From NCBI GenBank assembly GCA_934371505.1, contig CAKRNW010000126.1:1-5357 (forward strand): a stretch of 5,357 bases of DNA, given 5' to 3'. This document shows positions 1 to 5,357 of the stretch, one piece after another; position 1 is the stretch's first letter, and each line of letters opens with the position of its first letter. The notes beneath the pieces were generated by a model. That model was not told the origin of the DNA. It did not search any database and saw only the letters and a list, made by a program, of their open reading frames with translations. The stretch is from an uncultured Lachnospiraceae bacterium. GTDB taxonomy: Bacteria; Bacillota; Clostridia; Lachnospirales; Lachnospiraceae. Both the position numbers and the translations under genes were made by a program.

Positions 1-737
1 GCAAATTCCTGCCCGCATTCTTTAGGGAGTATCAGGAAATCCAGACCGTCTAACAGTTCTGTCACACCTTCCATTTTCAAGGCAGAGCCAAAGAAACAGG
101 GGAACAGTTCCCGTTCTGCGATTAACTCCCGTAGCTGCAAGGGTTCAATTTTTCCTGTTTCCAGATAAGTAGTTAAAACTTCCTCATTACAGGTGGCTGC
201 CGCCTCCTCAAAGGTTTGTAAATCCACGCCTTCTGCCACAAGCTGTTCTTCTCTGATGGAAATGCCGGTAAAGTCCACACAGCGGCTGTCCAGCTTTTTC
301 TGCAGGGAAGTCAGCAGTGCCTCCCGGTCTGTTCCCGGCTGATCCATTTTATTGATGAAAAGAAAGGTGGGAATTTCATATCGTCTTAACAGTTTCCAAA
401 GAGTTTCCGTGTGTGCCTGCACGCCATCCGCACCGCTGATGACCAGAATACCATAGTCCAGCACCTGTAGGGTTCGTTCCATTTCAGCACCGAAGTCCAC
501 ATGCCCCGGTGTGTCCAGAATGGTGATGTCCAGTTCCTTGTACTGCATTCGTGCCTGTTTGGAAAAGATGGTGATGCCCCGGTCTTTTTCCATGGCATCC
601 GTATCCAGAAAGGCATCTCCATGGTCAACCCGCCCTGCACGGCGGATGGTGCCGCTCTTATATAACATGCCCTCTGTCAAGGTGGTTTTTCCTGCATCTA
701 CATGGGCAACAATTCCAAGTACACACTGTCTGTTCAT
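1..737 (-). CDS. TetM/TetO-like ribosomal-protection-type translational GTPase, 3' part cut by window edge
   Basis: N-terminal 245 residues of a translation-factor GTPase; the frame is open to the left edge. All five G motifs are visible: G1 AHVDAGKT (11-18), G2 RGITI (53-57), G3 DTPGHVDF (75-82), G4 NKMD (129-132) and G5 GSALK (217-221). Known family: EF-G-like proteins that bind the ribosomal A-site region; the TetM/TetO branch dislodges tetracycline. The G4-to-G5 distance (about 85 residues) fits that branch better than canonical EF-G, whose G' insert is longer. The sequence is nonetheless clearly different from TetM in the segments I can recall, so resistance is not shown; it could be a native chromosomal paralogue with another ribosome-rescue or translation role. 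ATG at 737 is preceded by AGGAGA at 747-742 with a 4-nt gap, and the protein starts directly at the first beta strand as in TetM. It follows scpB after 63 bp and probably has its own promoter. Domains II to V lie outside the window. Confidence 0.88.
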   Translation of the reverse strand, partial: MNRQCVLGIVAHVDAGKTTLTEGMLYKSGTIRRAGRVDHGDAFLDTDAMEKDRGITIFSKQARMQYKELDITILDTPGHVDFGAEMERTLQVLDYGILVISGADGVQAHTETLWKLLRRYEIPTFLFINKMDQPGTDREALLTSLQKKLDSRCVDFTGISIREEQLVAEGVDLQTFEEAAATCNEEVLTTYLETGKIEPLQLRELIAERELFPCFFGSALKMEGVTELLDGLDFLILPKECGQEF

Positions 738-758
738 AGGTTCTCCTGTAAGCAAAAT

Positions 759-789
759 ACGCTCCCATCATAACAAAATCAGGGAGCGT
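759..789 (-). terminator. Perfect 8-bp inverted repeat between scpB and the GTPase gene (possible terminator, attenuator or operator)
   Basis: On the minus strand ACGCTCCC (789-782) pairs perfectly with GGGAGCGT (766-759) around a 15-nt loop. It starts 11 nt after the scpB stop, as expected for a terminator. However, the tract that follows on the minus strand is only ATTTTGC, and the loop is large for an intrinsic terminator. On the plus strand the arm is followed by a better T-rich stretch (790-802), although no plus-strand gene is seen. The loop holds a good -10 box, so the same symmetry could be a binding site for a dimeric regulator. The repeat itself is certain; its function is inferred. 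Confidence 0.5.
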
Positions 790-795
790 TGTCTT
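767..795 (-). promoter_or_regulatory. Likely sigma-A promoter of the GTPase gene
   Basis: Minus-strand -35 AAGACA (795-790, 4 of 6 to TTGACA), a 17-nt spacer, and -10 TATGAT (772-767, 5 of 6 to TATAAT), preceded by TG at 775-774 in the extended -10 position. Predicted transcription start is near 760, giving a leader of about 23 nt with the Shine-Dalgarno sequence at 747-742. A transcript starting there would lack the upstream arm of the inverted repeat and so escape its hairpin. Confidence 0.55.
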
Positions 796-800
796 TCTTT

Positions 801-1370
801 TTAAATTTCCAGTGTCATATCAATTTCTTCTTCAGCCTGCTGTTTGAATTCTTCCAGCTGCACGGTGCTGACCTCCGGCAGTTCCTCCAGAGACTTCACG
901 CCGAAACTGCGCAAAAACTGTTCCGTGGTTCCAAACAGTAAGGGACGACCAGGAGCATCCTTTCTCCCCAGCTCCGTAATCAGTTCAAATTCCAGCAGTC
1001 GGTTCACGGCATGGTCGCAGCTTACTCCACGGATTTTCTCAATTTCCAGCCGGGTAATGGGCTGTTTGTAGGCAATGATGGAAAGGGTTTCCATCAGGGA
1101 ATCGGTAAGCACCACTTTTCTGGGGACTTTGGCAATCTTAATCAGATACTCGTAAAGCTCTCCCTTAGAGCATAGCTGCACGCTGTCCTCCAGCCAGATG
1201 AGCGAAATCCCCCTGTTCTCCTCCTGATACTGCTCTGCCATCTCATTCAATATTTGTTTCGTTATCTTTTTATCTTCTTCAATGACCTCTGCCAGCCTGG
1301 AAATCTCCACAGATTCCCCCATGGCAAACAGAATTGCCTCAATCACAGCTTGCGCCTTTGTTCTTTCCAT
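801..1370 (-). CDS. scpB: Segregation and condensation protein B (ScpB)
   Basis: ScpB dimerises and binds the central part of the kleisin ScpA in the SMC-ScpAB complex, which organises and helps segregate the nucleoid in the cytoplasm. The 189-residue length is normal for the family. It shows two winged-helix modules, roughly residues 1-80 and 90-160. Hallmarks in the second are AYKQPITR (100-107), the recognition-helix region GVSCDHAVNRLLE (115-127), GRKDAPGRPLLFGTT (135-149) and FLRSFGVKSLEELP (152-165), followed by an acidic, Glu-rich tail. ATG at 1370 has AGGAG at 1384-1380 with a 9-nt gap; a second purine stretch touching the ATG is too close to act. The gene follows scpA by 34 nt with no hairpin between, so the two are almost certainly cotranscribed. 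No missing motif or frameshift is seen. Confidence 0.96.
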   Translation of the reverse strand: MERTKAQAVIEAILFAMGESVEISRLAEVIEEDKKITKQILNEMAEQYQEENRGISLIWLEDSVQLCSKGELYEYLIKIAKVPRKVVLTDSLMETLSIIAYKQPITRLEIEKIRGVSCDHAVNRLLEFELITELGRKDAPGRPLLFGTTEQFLRSFGVKSLEELPEVSTVQLEEFKQQAEEEIDMTLEI

Positions 1371-1404
1371 CCCTCTATGCTCCTGCTATGTACCCCTTTT
1401 GAAC

Positions 1405-2154
1405 TTACGCCACATCCTTCACAGTAATCTGGATATCGTCAAAAAGATTCTCCTGGATGATTCCAATCCGTCCCAGCTTCATCATTTCCAGAATGACCAT
1501 GAATGTCACGATGATTTCCACCTTGCTGTGCTGTTTTTCAAGCAGGCTGCGGAAACTGAAAGTGCGGTGGCTGCGTACATAATCCTCGATGTACACCATT
1601 TTGGCATCCATATCAATCTCGTCTTTTTCGATTTTGCCGAAATTGGAGCGGACGGGGTCAATTTTATCCTCCTGCCGCTTTAACATGGACTGGAAAATAT
1701 CCTGCAGCTTATTTAAGGTCAAATCTCCCAACAGTTCCTCGTAATTTAAAGGTGGACGGTAAGATGCCACTTCCTTGGGAAGGTTCTTGACGCGGTACAA
1801 CACCTGCTCTGCATCCATCTGGCGGTCTTTTAACTCATACGCCATGTATTTGTACATTTTGTACTCCAACAGGCGCTCCACCAGTTCGGCTCTGGGGTCT
1901 TCTTCCTCCCCTTCCTCATTCACCTCTCTGGGTAACAGCATCTTGCACTTAATATCCAGCAGAGTCGCCGCCATCACCAGAAATTCGCTCATCACGTTCA
2001 TGTCTTCCGTAGGCATTTTCCGGATGTAGTCCAGATATTGTTCCGTGATTTCCGCGATAGGAATATCGTAAACATCAATTTTATTTTTATCAATTAAATG
2101 AAGTAACAGGTCGAGAGGCCCTTCAAATACTTCCAGCTTTACAGAAATTGCCAT
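1405..2154 (-). CDS. scpA: Segregation and condensation protein A (ScpA, kleisin)
   Basis: ScpA is the kleisin that bridges the two SMC heads and carries ScpB. With the start chosen here it is 249 residues, normal for Firmicutes. The N-terminal SMC-neck-binding domain shows VFEGPLDLLLHLI (9-21), KIDVYDIPI (25-33) and FLVMAATLLDIKCKMLLP (58-75); then come an acidic linker NEEGEEEDPRAE (79-90), the central ScpB-binding region, and a C-terminal winged helix around VTFMVILEMMKLGRIGII (216-233). The frame is open to a TTG at 2217, but the extra 21 residues do not resemble ScpA, have no ribosome binding site, and overlap the likely promoter. ATG at 2154 gives the family's typical MAISVKLEVFEG-type start and has AGGAGA at 2166-2161 with a 6-nt gap. 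It lies 84 nt downstream of the metallophosphoesterase gene and 34 nt upstream of scpB. Confidence 0.96.
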   Translation of the reverse strand: MAISVKLEVFEGPLDLLLHLIDKNKIDVYDIPIAEITEQYLDYIRKMPTEDMNVMSEFLVMAATLLDIKCKMLLPREVNEEGEEEDPRAELVERLLEYKMYKYMAYELKDRQMDAEQVLYRVKNLPKEVASYRPPLNYEELLGDLTLNKLQDIFQSMLKRQEDKIDPVRSNFGKIEKDEIDMDAKMVYIEDYVRSHRTFSFRSLLEKQHSKVEIIVTFMVILEMMKLGRIGIIQENLFDDIQITVKDVA

Positions 2155-2160
2155 GTATGT

Positions 2161-2166
2161 TCTCCT
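2161..2166 (-). promoter_or_regulatory. Ribosome binding site that fixes the scpA start
   Basis: AGGAGA on the minus strand, 6 nt before the ATG at 2154. It supports that start over the TTG at 2217, which lacks a comparable site. Confidence 0.85.
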
Positions 2167-2188
2167 ACTTGCTATCAAAACACAAGAT

Positions 2189-2217
2189 ATTGTAGCAAAA
2201 TTAAGGGTAAAGTACAA
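2189..2217 (-). promoter_or_regulatory. Likely sigma-A promoter of scpAB
   Basis: Minus-strand TTGTAC (2217-2212; only the TTG matches the -35 consensus), a 17-nt spacer, and TACAAT (2194-2189, 5 of 6). Predicted start is near 2182, giving a leader of about 28 nt before the scpA ATG. The -35 is modest, so read-through from the metallophosphoesterase gene may contribute as well. Confidence 0.45.
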
Positions 2218-2238
2218 GGAACGCCTGTTCTTTTGGGT

Positions 2239-3117
2239 TTACTTTTTTGTATTCTGCTTTTTCTCAGGAGTCAGCTCCAGGCAGATGAGTTCCGCCGGAT
2301 TCCACACCCGCACCGGTAAGGTATGGGTTCCCAGCCCCCGGCTTAATACCATCTGCGCCTTTCCTTCGGTAAAAAGGCCGGCATCGTATTTGGGAAACAA
2401 TTTTAAAGAAGGGGCTATGACGCCACCCAGTCCCGGAACATTCACAATGCCTCCGTGTACATGTCCGGAGAGGGTCAAATCCGCCCCCCAGGCGGCATAA
2501 TAGGGGAAATAATCGGGATTGTGCGCCAGAAGGACACAGTACACTCCTTCTTCCGGTTTCCCCAAAATTCCCGGCAGATAGGTGGTTTCCATAGGCACCT
2601 CTGTCAGCCGCTTATAGTAAATGTCATGATTCATACAAAGCCCATAAAGGGCGATTCCAAATCGGGGCAGTAAAATATGCTGGTTTTCCAGAATCTGCAC
2701 TCCGGCGTCTTTCAGTTTCTGTTCGTATTCCTGATACACATTTCCAAATTTATAAGTACGCTCTTTCCATTTCTGCTCGTGATTTCCCAGGGCATAGTAA
2801 ACGGGATATTTTTTTGCCAACTGCTCGCAGACGGACAACGCCACCCGGTAGTCACAGTCCTTCGTGGCGGTAATCATATCTCCGGTAATGAGAACCGCAT
2901 CCGGTTTTTCCTCCTCAATGGAACGAATCAGCTTTTCACTGTTTTTGCCAAAAGTTCTGCCATGCAAGTCCGAAAGCACCACCATTCGGCAGGCTTCTTT
3001 GATTCGGGCATCCCGGAAGGTAAAACGGTTCTTCCGAAAGCCAATCATGCAGTGAATCCAGCTTATCACGGCATACAATATAAAAAGTCCTAAGATGGTA
3101 AGAAGTCCTATCCACAT
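2239..3117 (-). CDS. Membrane-anchored YkuE-like metallophosphoesterase
   Basis: A 292-residue calcineurin-type phosphoesterase with a two-metal active site. Motifs in order: SDLHGR (49-54; D50, H52), GDMI (79-82; D80), GNHE (111-114; N112, H113), AHNPDYF (198-204; H199) and GHVHGG (218-223; H219, H221), a full ligand set that predicts activity. Length and motif spacing match the YkuE-like group, whose members cleave phosphodiester or phosphomonoester bonds; the substrate here is unknown. One hydrophobic segment at about residues 2-26 is followed by a basic cluster (R28, K29, R31, R35, R38, K40). No twin-arginine motif is seen, unlike B. subtilis YkuE. ATG at 3117 is 5 nt after the stop of the phosphatase gene and has only weak Shine-Dalgarno complementarity, so translation is probably coupled. 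The Lys-rich C-terminus (PEKKQNTKK) is likely disordered. No strong terminator follows. Confidence 0.9.
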   Translation of the reverse strand: MWIGLLTILGLFILYAVISWIHCMIGFRKNRFTFRDARIKEACRMVVLSDLHGRTFGKNSEKLIRSIEEEKPDAVLITGDMITATKDCDYRVALSVCEQLAKKYPVYYALGNHEQKWKERTYKFGNVYQEYEQKLKDAGVQILENQHILLPRFGIALYGLCMNHDIYYKRLTEVPMETTYLPGILGKPEEGVYCVLLAHNPDYFPYYAAWGADLTLSGHVHGGIVNVPGLGGVIAPSLKLFPKYDAGLFTEGKAQMVLSRGLGTHTLPVRVWNPAELICLELTPEKKQNTKK

Positions 3118-3122
3118 AACTT

Positions 3123-3974
3123 CTATTCTTTCCCGGCTTTGCCGTTGTTGGGATTGTTACCTGTCTTGTTGTTACGGTTGTTTCGTCTCCGGGGCTTACT
3201 GCTTTTACCGGTAATGGCAGACACAATCACATTTTTTAGTTTTTCTGAATTGGCAACCACAATGCCATCGGCATTTGTCTGGTATTTACGCCCGGTAATG
3301 TCACAGACGCTGGCACCCGCCTCCTTGCAGAGGAACGCACCGGGAAGAATATCCCAGAGGTTGTGGGTTACCAGTACATAGGCATCGGTACGCCCACTTG
3401 CCACACTGGTAAGATCAAAGCAGGCGGCCCCAAAACCTCTCAGCCGTCCGATTTTATTGTAAAGGCGTTGCTGCATCTGGTAAACCGGCTGTTTTTCCAA
3501 AGGCTGCTCATGATTATAATCACTGAAACTTACAATGGTCTGATGAAGATTTTCCTTGGGGAAAACGGAAATCTTTTTGCCATTACAGTAAGCGCCCTTT
3601 CCTTTGATAGCATAATATTCCTCCCGCAGCATGGGGAGAATAATCACAGATACCACCGGCTTTCCGTCCACACAGAAGGCTCCCTGAAAACCAAATAACG
3701 GGGAACCTCCCATAAAATTCCAGGTGCCATCAATGGGATCCAGAACCCAGGTACGTTTTCCCAGACTCTCTGTGGGATGGGATTCCTCGCTGAGAATGGT
3801 ATCTTTAGGATAATTGCGGCGGATTTCCTCCATCACAAACTGTTCCACATTGGTATCTACGGTAGTCACCACATCGTATTCCGCTTTTGCGCTGACATCC
3901 TTCGGGGCAGATAAATATTTCCGAAGTGCCATCTTTGCTGTATTTCGTAAAAACGTACATTCTTTCTCGTACAT
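3123..3974 (-). CDS. Inositol monophosphatase family protein with basic Asn-rich tail
   Basis: A 283-residue Mg-dependent, Li-sensitive-type sugar or nucleotide phosphatase fold. Visible motifs: DVVTTVDTNVE (34-44), the metal-binding ILSEE (60-64), motif A WVLDPIDGTWNF (76-87; D79, D82, T84), and motif B WDILPGAFLCKEAGA (207-221; D208). All metal ligands are present. Trp85 stands where IMPases usually have Thr (DGTTNF). The exact substrate (inositol phosphate, histidinol phosphate, PAP, or another) cannot be read from the sequence. The domain ends near residue 255; the last 28 residues form a low-complexity tail rich in Lys, Arg, Asn and Gly, uncommon in this family. The frame extends to an ATG at 4046, but those 24 residues lack a ribosome binding site and overlap a promoter; ATG at 3974 has AAAGGAAG at 3988-3981 with a 6-nt gap and begins at the expected first helix. 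The next gene begins 5 nt after the stop. Confidence 0.92.
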   Translation of the reverse strand: MYEKECTFLRNTAKMALRKYLSAPKDVSAKAEYDVVTTVDTNVEQFVMEEIRRNYPKDTILSEESHPTESLGKRTWVLDPIDGTWNFMGGSPLFGFQGAFCVDGKPVVSVIILPMLREEYYAIKGKGAYCNGKKISVFPKENLHQTIVSFSDYNHEQPLEKQPVYQMQQRLYNKIGRLRGFGAACFDLTSVASGRTDAYVLVTHNLWDILPGAFLCKEAGASVCDITGRKYQTNADGIVVANSEKLKNVIVSAITGKSSKPRRRNNRNNKTGNNPNNGKAGKE

Positions 3975-3980
3975 GGTATT

Positions 3981-3988
3981 CTTCCTTT
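3981..3988 (-). promoter_or_regulatory. Ribosome binding site that fixes the phosphatase start
   Basis: AAAGGAAG on the minus strand, 6 nt before the ATG at 3974. The upstream in-frame ATG at 4046 has no comparable site, so the shorter 283-residue product is preferred. Confidence 0.8.
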
Positions 3989-4026
3989 CTGCGCAGGGAT
4001 TGCACATCCTTCTCTGATTTCCGTCT

Positions 4027-4054
4027 ATTATAGCATCTTTTCCCATTTACGCAA
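4027..4054 (-). promoter_or_regulatory. Likely sigma-A promoter of the phosphatase/phosphoesterase pair
   Basis: Minus-strand TATAAT (4032-4027), a perfect -10, with TTGCGT (4054-4049, 3 of 6 including TTG) 16 nt upstream. Predicted start is near 4020, giving a leader of about 46 nt. It lies in the 84-nt gap after the carboxypeptidase stop, where I see no convincing terminator, so upstream read-through is also possible. Confidence 0.5.
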
Positions 4055-4058
4055 ATCT

Positions 4059-5318
4059 TTAAAGGAAAAAAGTATGAATGGTCTTTTTCAGATAGTCCAG
4101 ATAAAACGCCTGCTCCACCGGATTTCCGTAAAGAACACAGACAGAACCGATTTCCTGATCCCCCAGCCGGTATACCACTCTGCCTGCTACCCCACCTTCC
4201 TCCACCGGGGCGGTTACCTTCTCCGGGAGCTGGAGGGTCTTTTCTATCTGGCTTAAATCGTTTCCGTCGATATCCAGATACCGGAAAGGCTCCTCAATAT
4301 AGACAGAAACGGTATCTTCTACCCCTCCTTCCACCAGGACAGGCTCCAGGGTATCCTGGTTAGCATCCAGATAAAGATTGCTGACGCTGTAGCCATAATT
4401 GAATAACTCAATCGCCGTCTGGTTCCGTATTTCTTTTGTTTCCGCTCCCATAATAACTGCAATCAATTCAATCTCATCCTTGCAGGCGGTGGCGGTAATA
4501 CAATATTTGGCACGGGAAGTAAATCCGGTCTTCAGTCCGTTTGCCCATTGATATTGCTTTAACAATTTATTGGTGCTGGAAAGGGTGAAGTTGCTGCTCC
4601 CTCTGGCAGTGGTGTGAGTGATATCCTCCATCCAGATGGTAGTATAGTTAAAAATGTCCGGGTATTTAGTGATTAACTCCCTGGACATCAATGCCACATC
4701 CCGGGCGGTGGTGTAATGCTCCGTGGAGTCCGTCAGCCCGCAGCAGTCCACAAAATGGGTGTTTTTCATGCCAAGCTGGTCTGCTTTTTCGTTCATCAGC
4801 TTCACAAATTCTTCCTCAGAACCGGCGATATGCTCCGCCACGGCAACAGAGGCATCATTGCCGGATGCCACCGCGATACACTTAATCAGAGTCTCCACTG
4901 TCTGAATCTCTCCTTCCTCCAGAAAGACCTGGGAACCGCCCATGGATTTAGCTCTGGCACTGGTGGTCACTTCGTCGGTCAGATGGATTTTTCCCTGGGA
5001 AAGTTTCTCAAAGGTGAGGAGTAAGGTCATTACCTTGGTGACACTGGCGGGTGGCCTGCACACATCCGCATCCTGCTCCTTGATGACTTTTCCCGTGCTT
5101 GCCTCCATGAGTAAAATGGAGGTGGAAGGCACCACGCCGTCCACCGCCTCCATGTCTCCTCCAGCCGTTTCCTCCCCCTCTGCCTGCACCACTCCTGTCC
5201 ATGCTGTCACATTACACAGAAAAAGGAACAGTGCTGTCAGTATCCAGGCAAAGCCCGACCGTCTCCAGTCTGTTCCTTTTTTCTTCGATTGTCCGTCCGC
5301 TTTCTGCACTTTTTTCAT
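4059..5318 (-). CDS. Secreted D-alanyl-D-alanine carboxypeptidase (class S11, PBP5/DacF-like)
   Basis: Removes the terminal D-Ala from peptidoglycan pentapeptides outside the membrane, limiting crosslinking; a low-molecular-weight penicillin-binding protein. The 419 residues comprise a long basic n-region (8 Lys/Arg in the first 20), a hydrophobic signal core at about 22-44 and a plausible signal peptidase I site VQA (44-46). The catalytic domain carries all three serine-enzyme motifs: SVTK (92-95; nucleophile S92, K95), SGN (152-154) and KTG (263-265). A beta-rich PBP5_C-type domain follows at about 317-400, ending in an amphipathic stretch around FYLDYLKKTIHTFFL, which in this family anchors the protein to the outer membrane leaflet face. 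CC at 192-193 replaces the residues usual before the GL of this loop. ATG at 5318 has AGGGGG 6 nt upstream. DacB or DacF paralogues serve vegetative or spore walls; which one this is cannot be decided, so no symbol is given. Confidence 0.94.
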   Translation of the reverse strand: MKKVQKADGQSKKKGTDWRRSGFAWILTALFLFLCNVTAWTGVVQAEGEETAGGDMEAVDGVVPSTSILLMEASTGKVIKEQDADVCRPPASVTKVMTLLLTFEKLSQGKIHLTDEVTTSARAKSMGGSQVFLEEGEIQTVETLIKCIAVASGNDASVAVAEHIAGSEEEFVKLMNEKADQLGMKNTHFVDCCGLTDSTEHYTTARDVALMSRELITKYPDIFNYTTIWMEDITHTTARGSSNFTLSSTNKLLKQYQWANGLKTGFTSRAKYCITATACKDEIELIAVIMGAETKEIRNQTAIELFNYGYSVSNLYLDANQDTLEPVLVEGGVEDTVSVYIEEPFRYLDIDGNDLSQIEKTLQLPEKVTAPVEEGGVAGRVVYRLGDQEIGSVCVLYGNPVEQAFYLDYLKKTIHTFFL

Positions 5319-5357
5319 GGGAATCCCCCTGAAATGCTCCTTATTTATCTTTATGTG
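5319..5357 (-). other. Upstream leader of the carboxypeptidase gene, truncated by window edge
   Basis: This 39-nt stretch holds the AGGGGG Shine-Dalgarno sequence (5330-5325) and, further upstream, an AT-rich segment. I see no convincing -10/-35 pair; the promoter is probably outside the window or the gene is part of a longer operon. Confidence 0.5.

Noticed and set aside
386..640. 84-codon minus-strand open frame within the GTPase gene
   Set aside because: It lies in another frame of the GTPase gene, whose real frame carries all five G motifs; the translation has no recognisable domain.
1..737. Canonical elongation factor G (fusA)
   Set aside because: The spacing from NKMD to GSA is too short for the EF-G G' insert, and the gene is not next to ribosomal protein genes.
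511..804. 97-codon plus-strand open frame antisense to the GTPase start
   Set aside because: Antisense shadow of a conserved coding region; no ribosome binding site or domain seen.
2155..2217. 21-residue extension of ScpA from a TTG at 2217
   Set aside because: Not ScpA-like, no Shine-Dalgarno sequence, and it coincides with the likely scpAB promoter.
2219..2230. Small hairpin GAAC-gcct-GTTC after the metallophosphoesterase gene as a terminator
   Set aside because: Only 4 bp, and no T tract follows on the minus strand.
2677..3093. 138-codon plus-strand open frame antisense to the metallophosphoesterase
   Set aside because: The opposite strand has the complete metal-binding motif set; the antisense product has no recognisable features.
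3989..3996. 8-bp palindrome CTGCGCAG in the phosphatase leader
   Set aside because: Short self-complementary word with no loop or flanking signal; expected by chance at this length.
3975..4046. 24-residue N-terminal extension of the phosphatase frame from the ATG at 4046
   Set aside because: No ribosome binding site upstream, does not fit the family start, and it overlaps a perfect TATAAT promoter element; the ATG at 3974 has a good site.
4716..5024. 102-codon plus-strand open frame antisense to the carboxypeptidase
   Set aside because: It lies wholly within the conserved catalytic domain on the other strand and shows no family features.
5244..5264. Twin-arginine (Tat) signal in the carboxypeptidase (WRRSGF)
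   Set aside because: Arg-Arg is present but the hydrophobic position two residues after it is Gly, and the lead Ser/Thr is replaced by Trp; a Sec signal peptide explains it better.

Overview
The window looks like a chromosomal housekeeping segment from a low-to-mid GC Gram-positive anaerobe, most likely a Lachnospiraceae-type Clostridia. This rests on protein-level resemblance (ScpA/ScpB of Firmicutes type, a Gram-positive class S11 D,D-carboxypeptidase, AGGAG-type ribosome binding sites, sigma-A-like promoters) and on gene order; I could not run a search. All six genes are on the minus strand, so transcription runs from high to low coordinates.

Layout in the direction of transcription: (1) a complete secreted penicillin-binding-protein-type D-Ala-D-Ala carboxypeptidase, 5318 to 4059; (2) an inositol-monophosphatase-family phosphatase, 3974 to 3123, with an unusual basic, Asn-rich C-terminal tail and a likely promoter of its own; (3) a membrane-anchored YkuE-like metallophosphoesterase, 3117 to 2239, starting 5 nt after gene 2 and probably translationally coupled to it; (4) scpA, 2154 to 1405, and (5) scpB, 1370 to 801, encoding the kleisin and the winged-helix partner of the SMC condensin, with a likely promoter just upstream of scpA; (6) the first 245 codons of a translational GTPase of the tetracycline ribosomal-protection (TetM/TetO-like) branch, from 737 running off the left edge. 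Gene 6 is an intact reading frame that is cut only by the window boundary.

The genes form three likely transcription units that may also read through: carboxypeptidase (peptidoglycan maturation), phosphatase plus phosphoesterase, and scpAB (chromosome organisation and segregation). The GTPase appears to have its own promoter, placed with its -10 inside the loop of an 8-bp perfect inverted repeat in the 63-bp scpB/GTPase gap. That compact repeat-plus-promoter arrangement is the most interesting non-coding signal.

No rRNA, tRNA, insertion sequence, CRISPR array, integrase or attachment site was seen, and there is no gene-free stretch longer than about 85 bp. I see no evidence of a wholly new system; the points worth following up are the GTPase leader, the GTPase's actual function, the phosphatase tail and the predicted orientation of the phosphoesterase.
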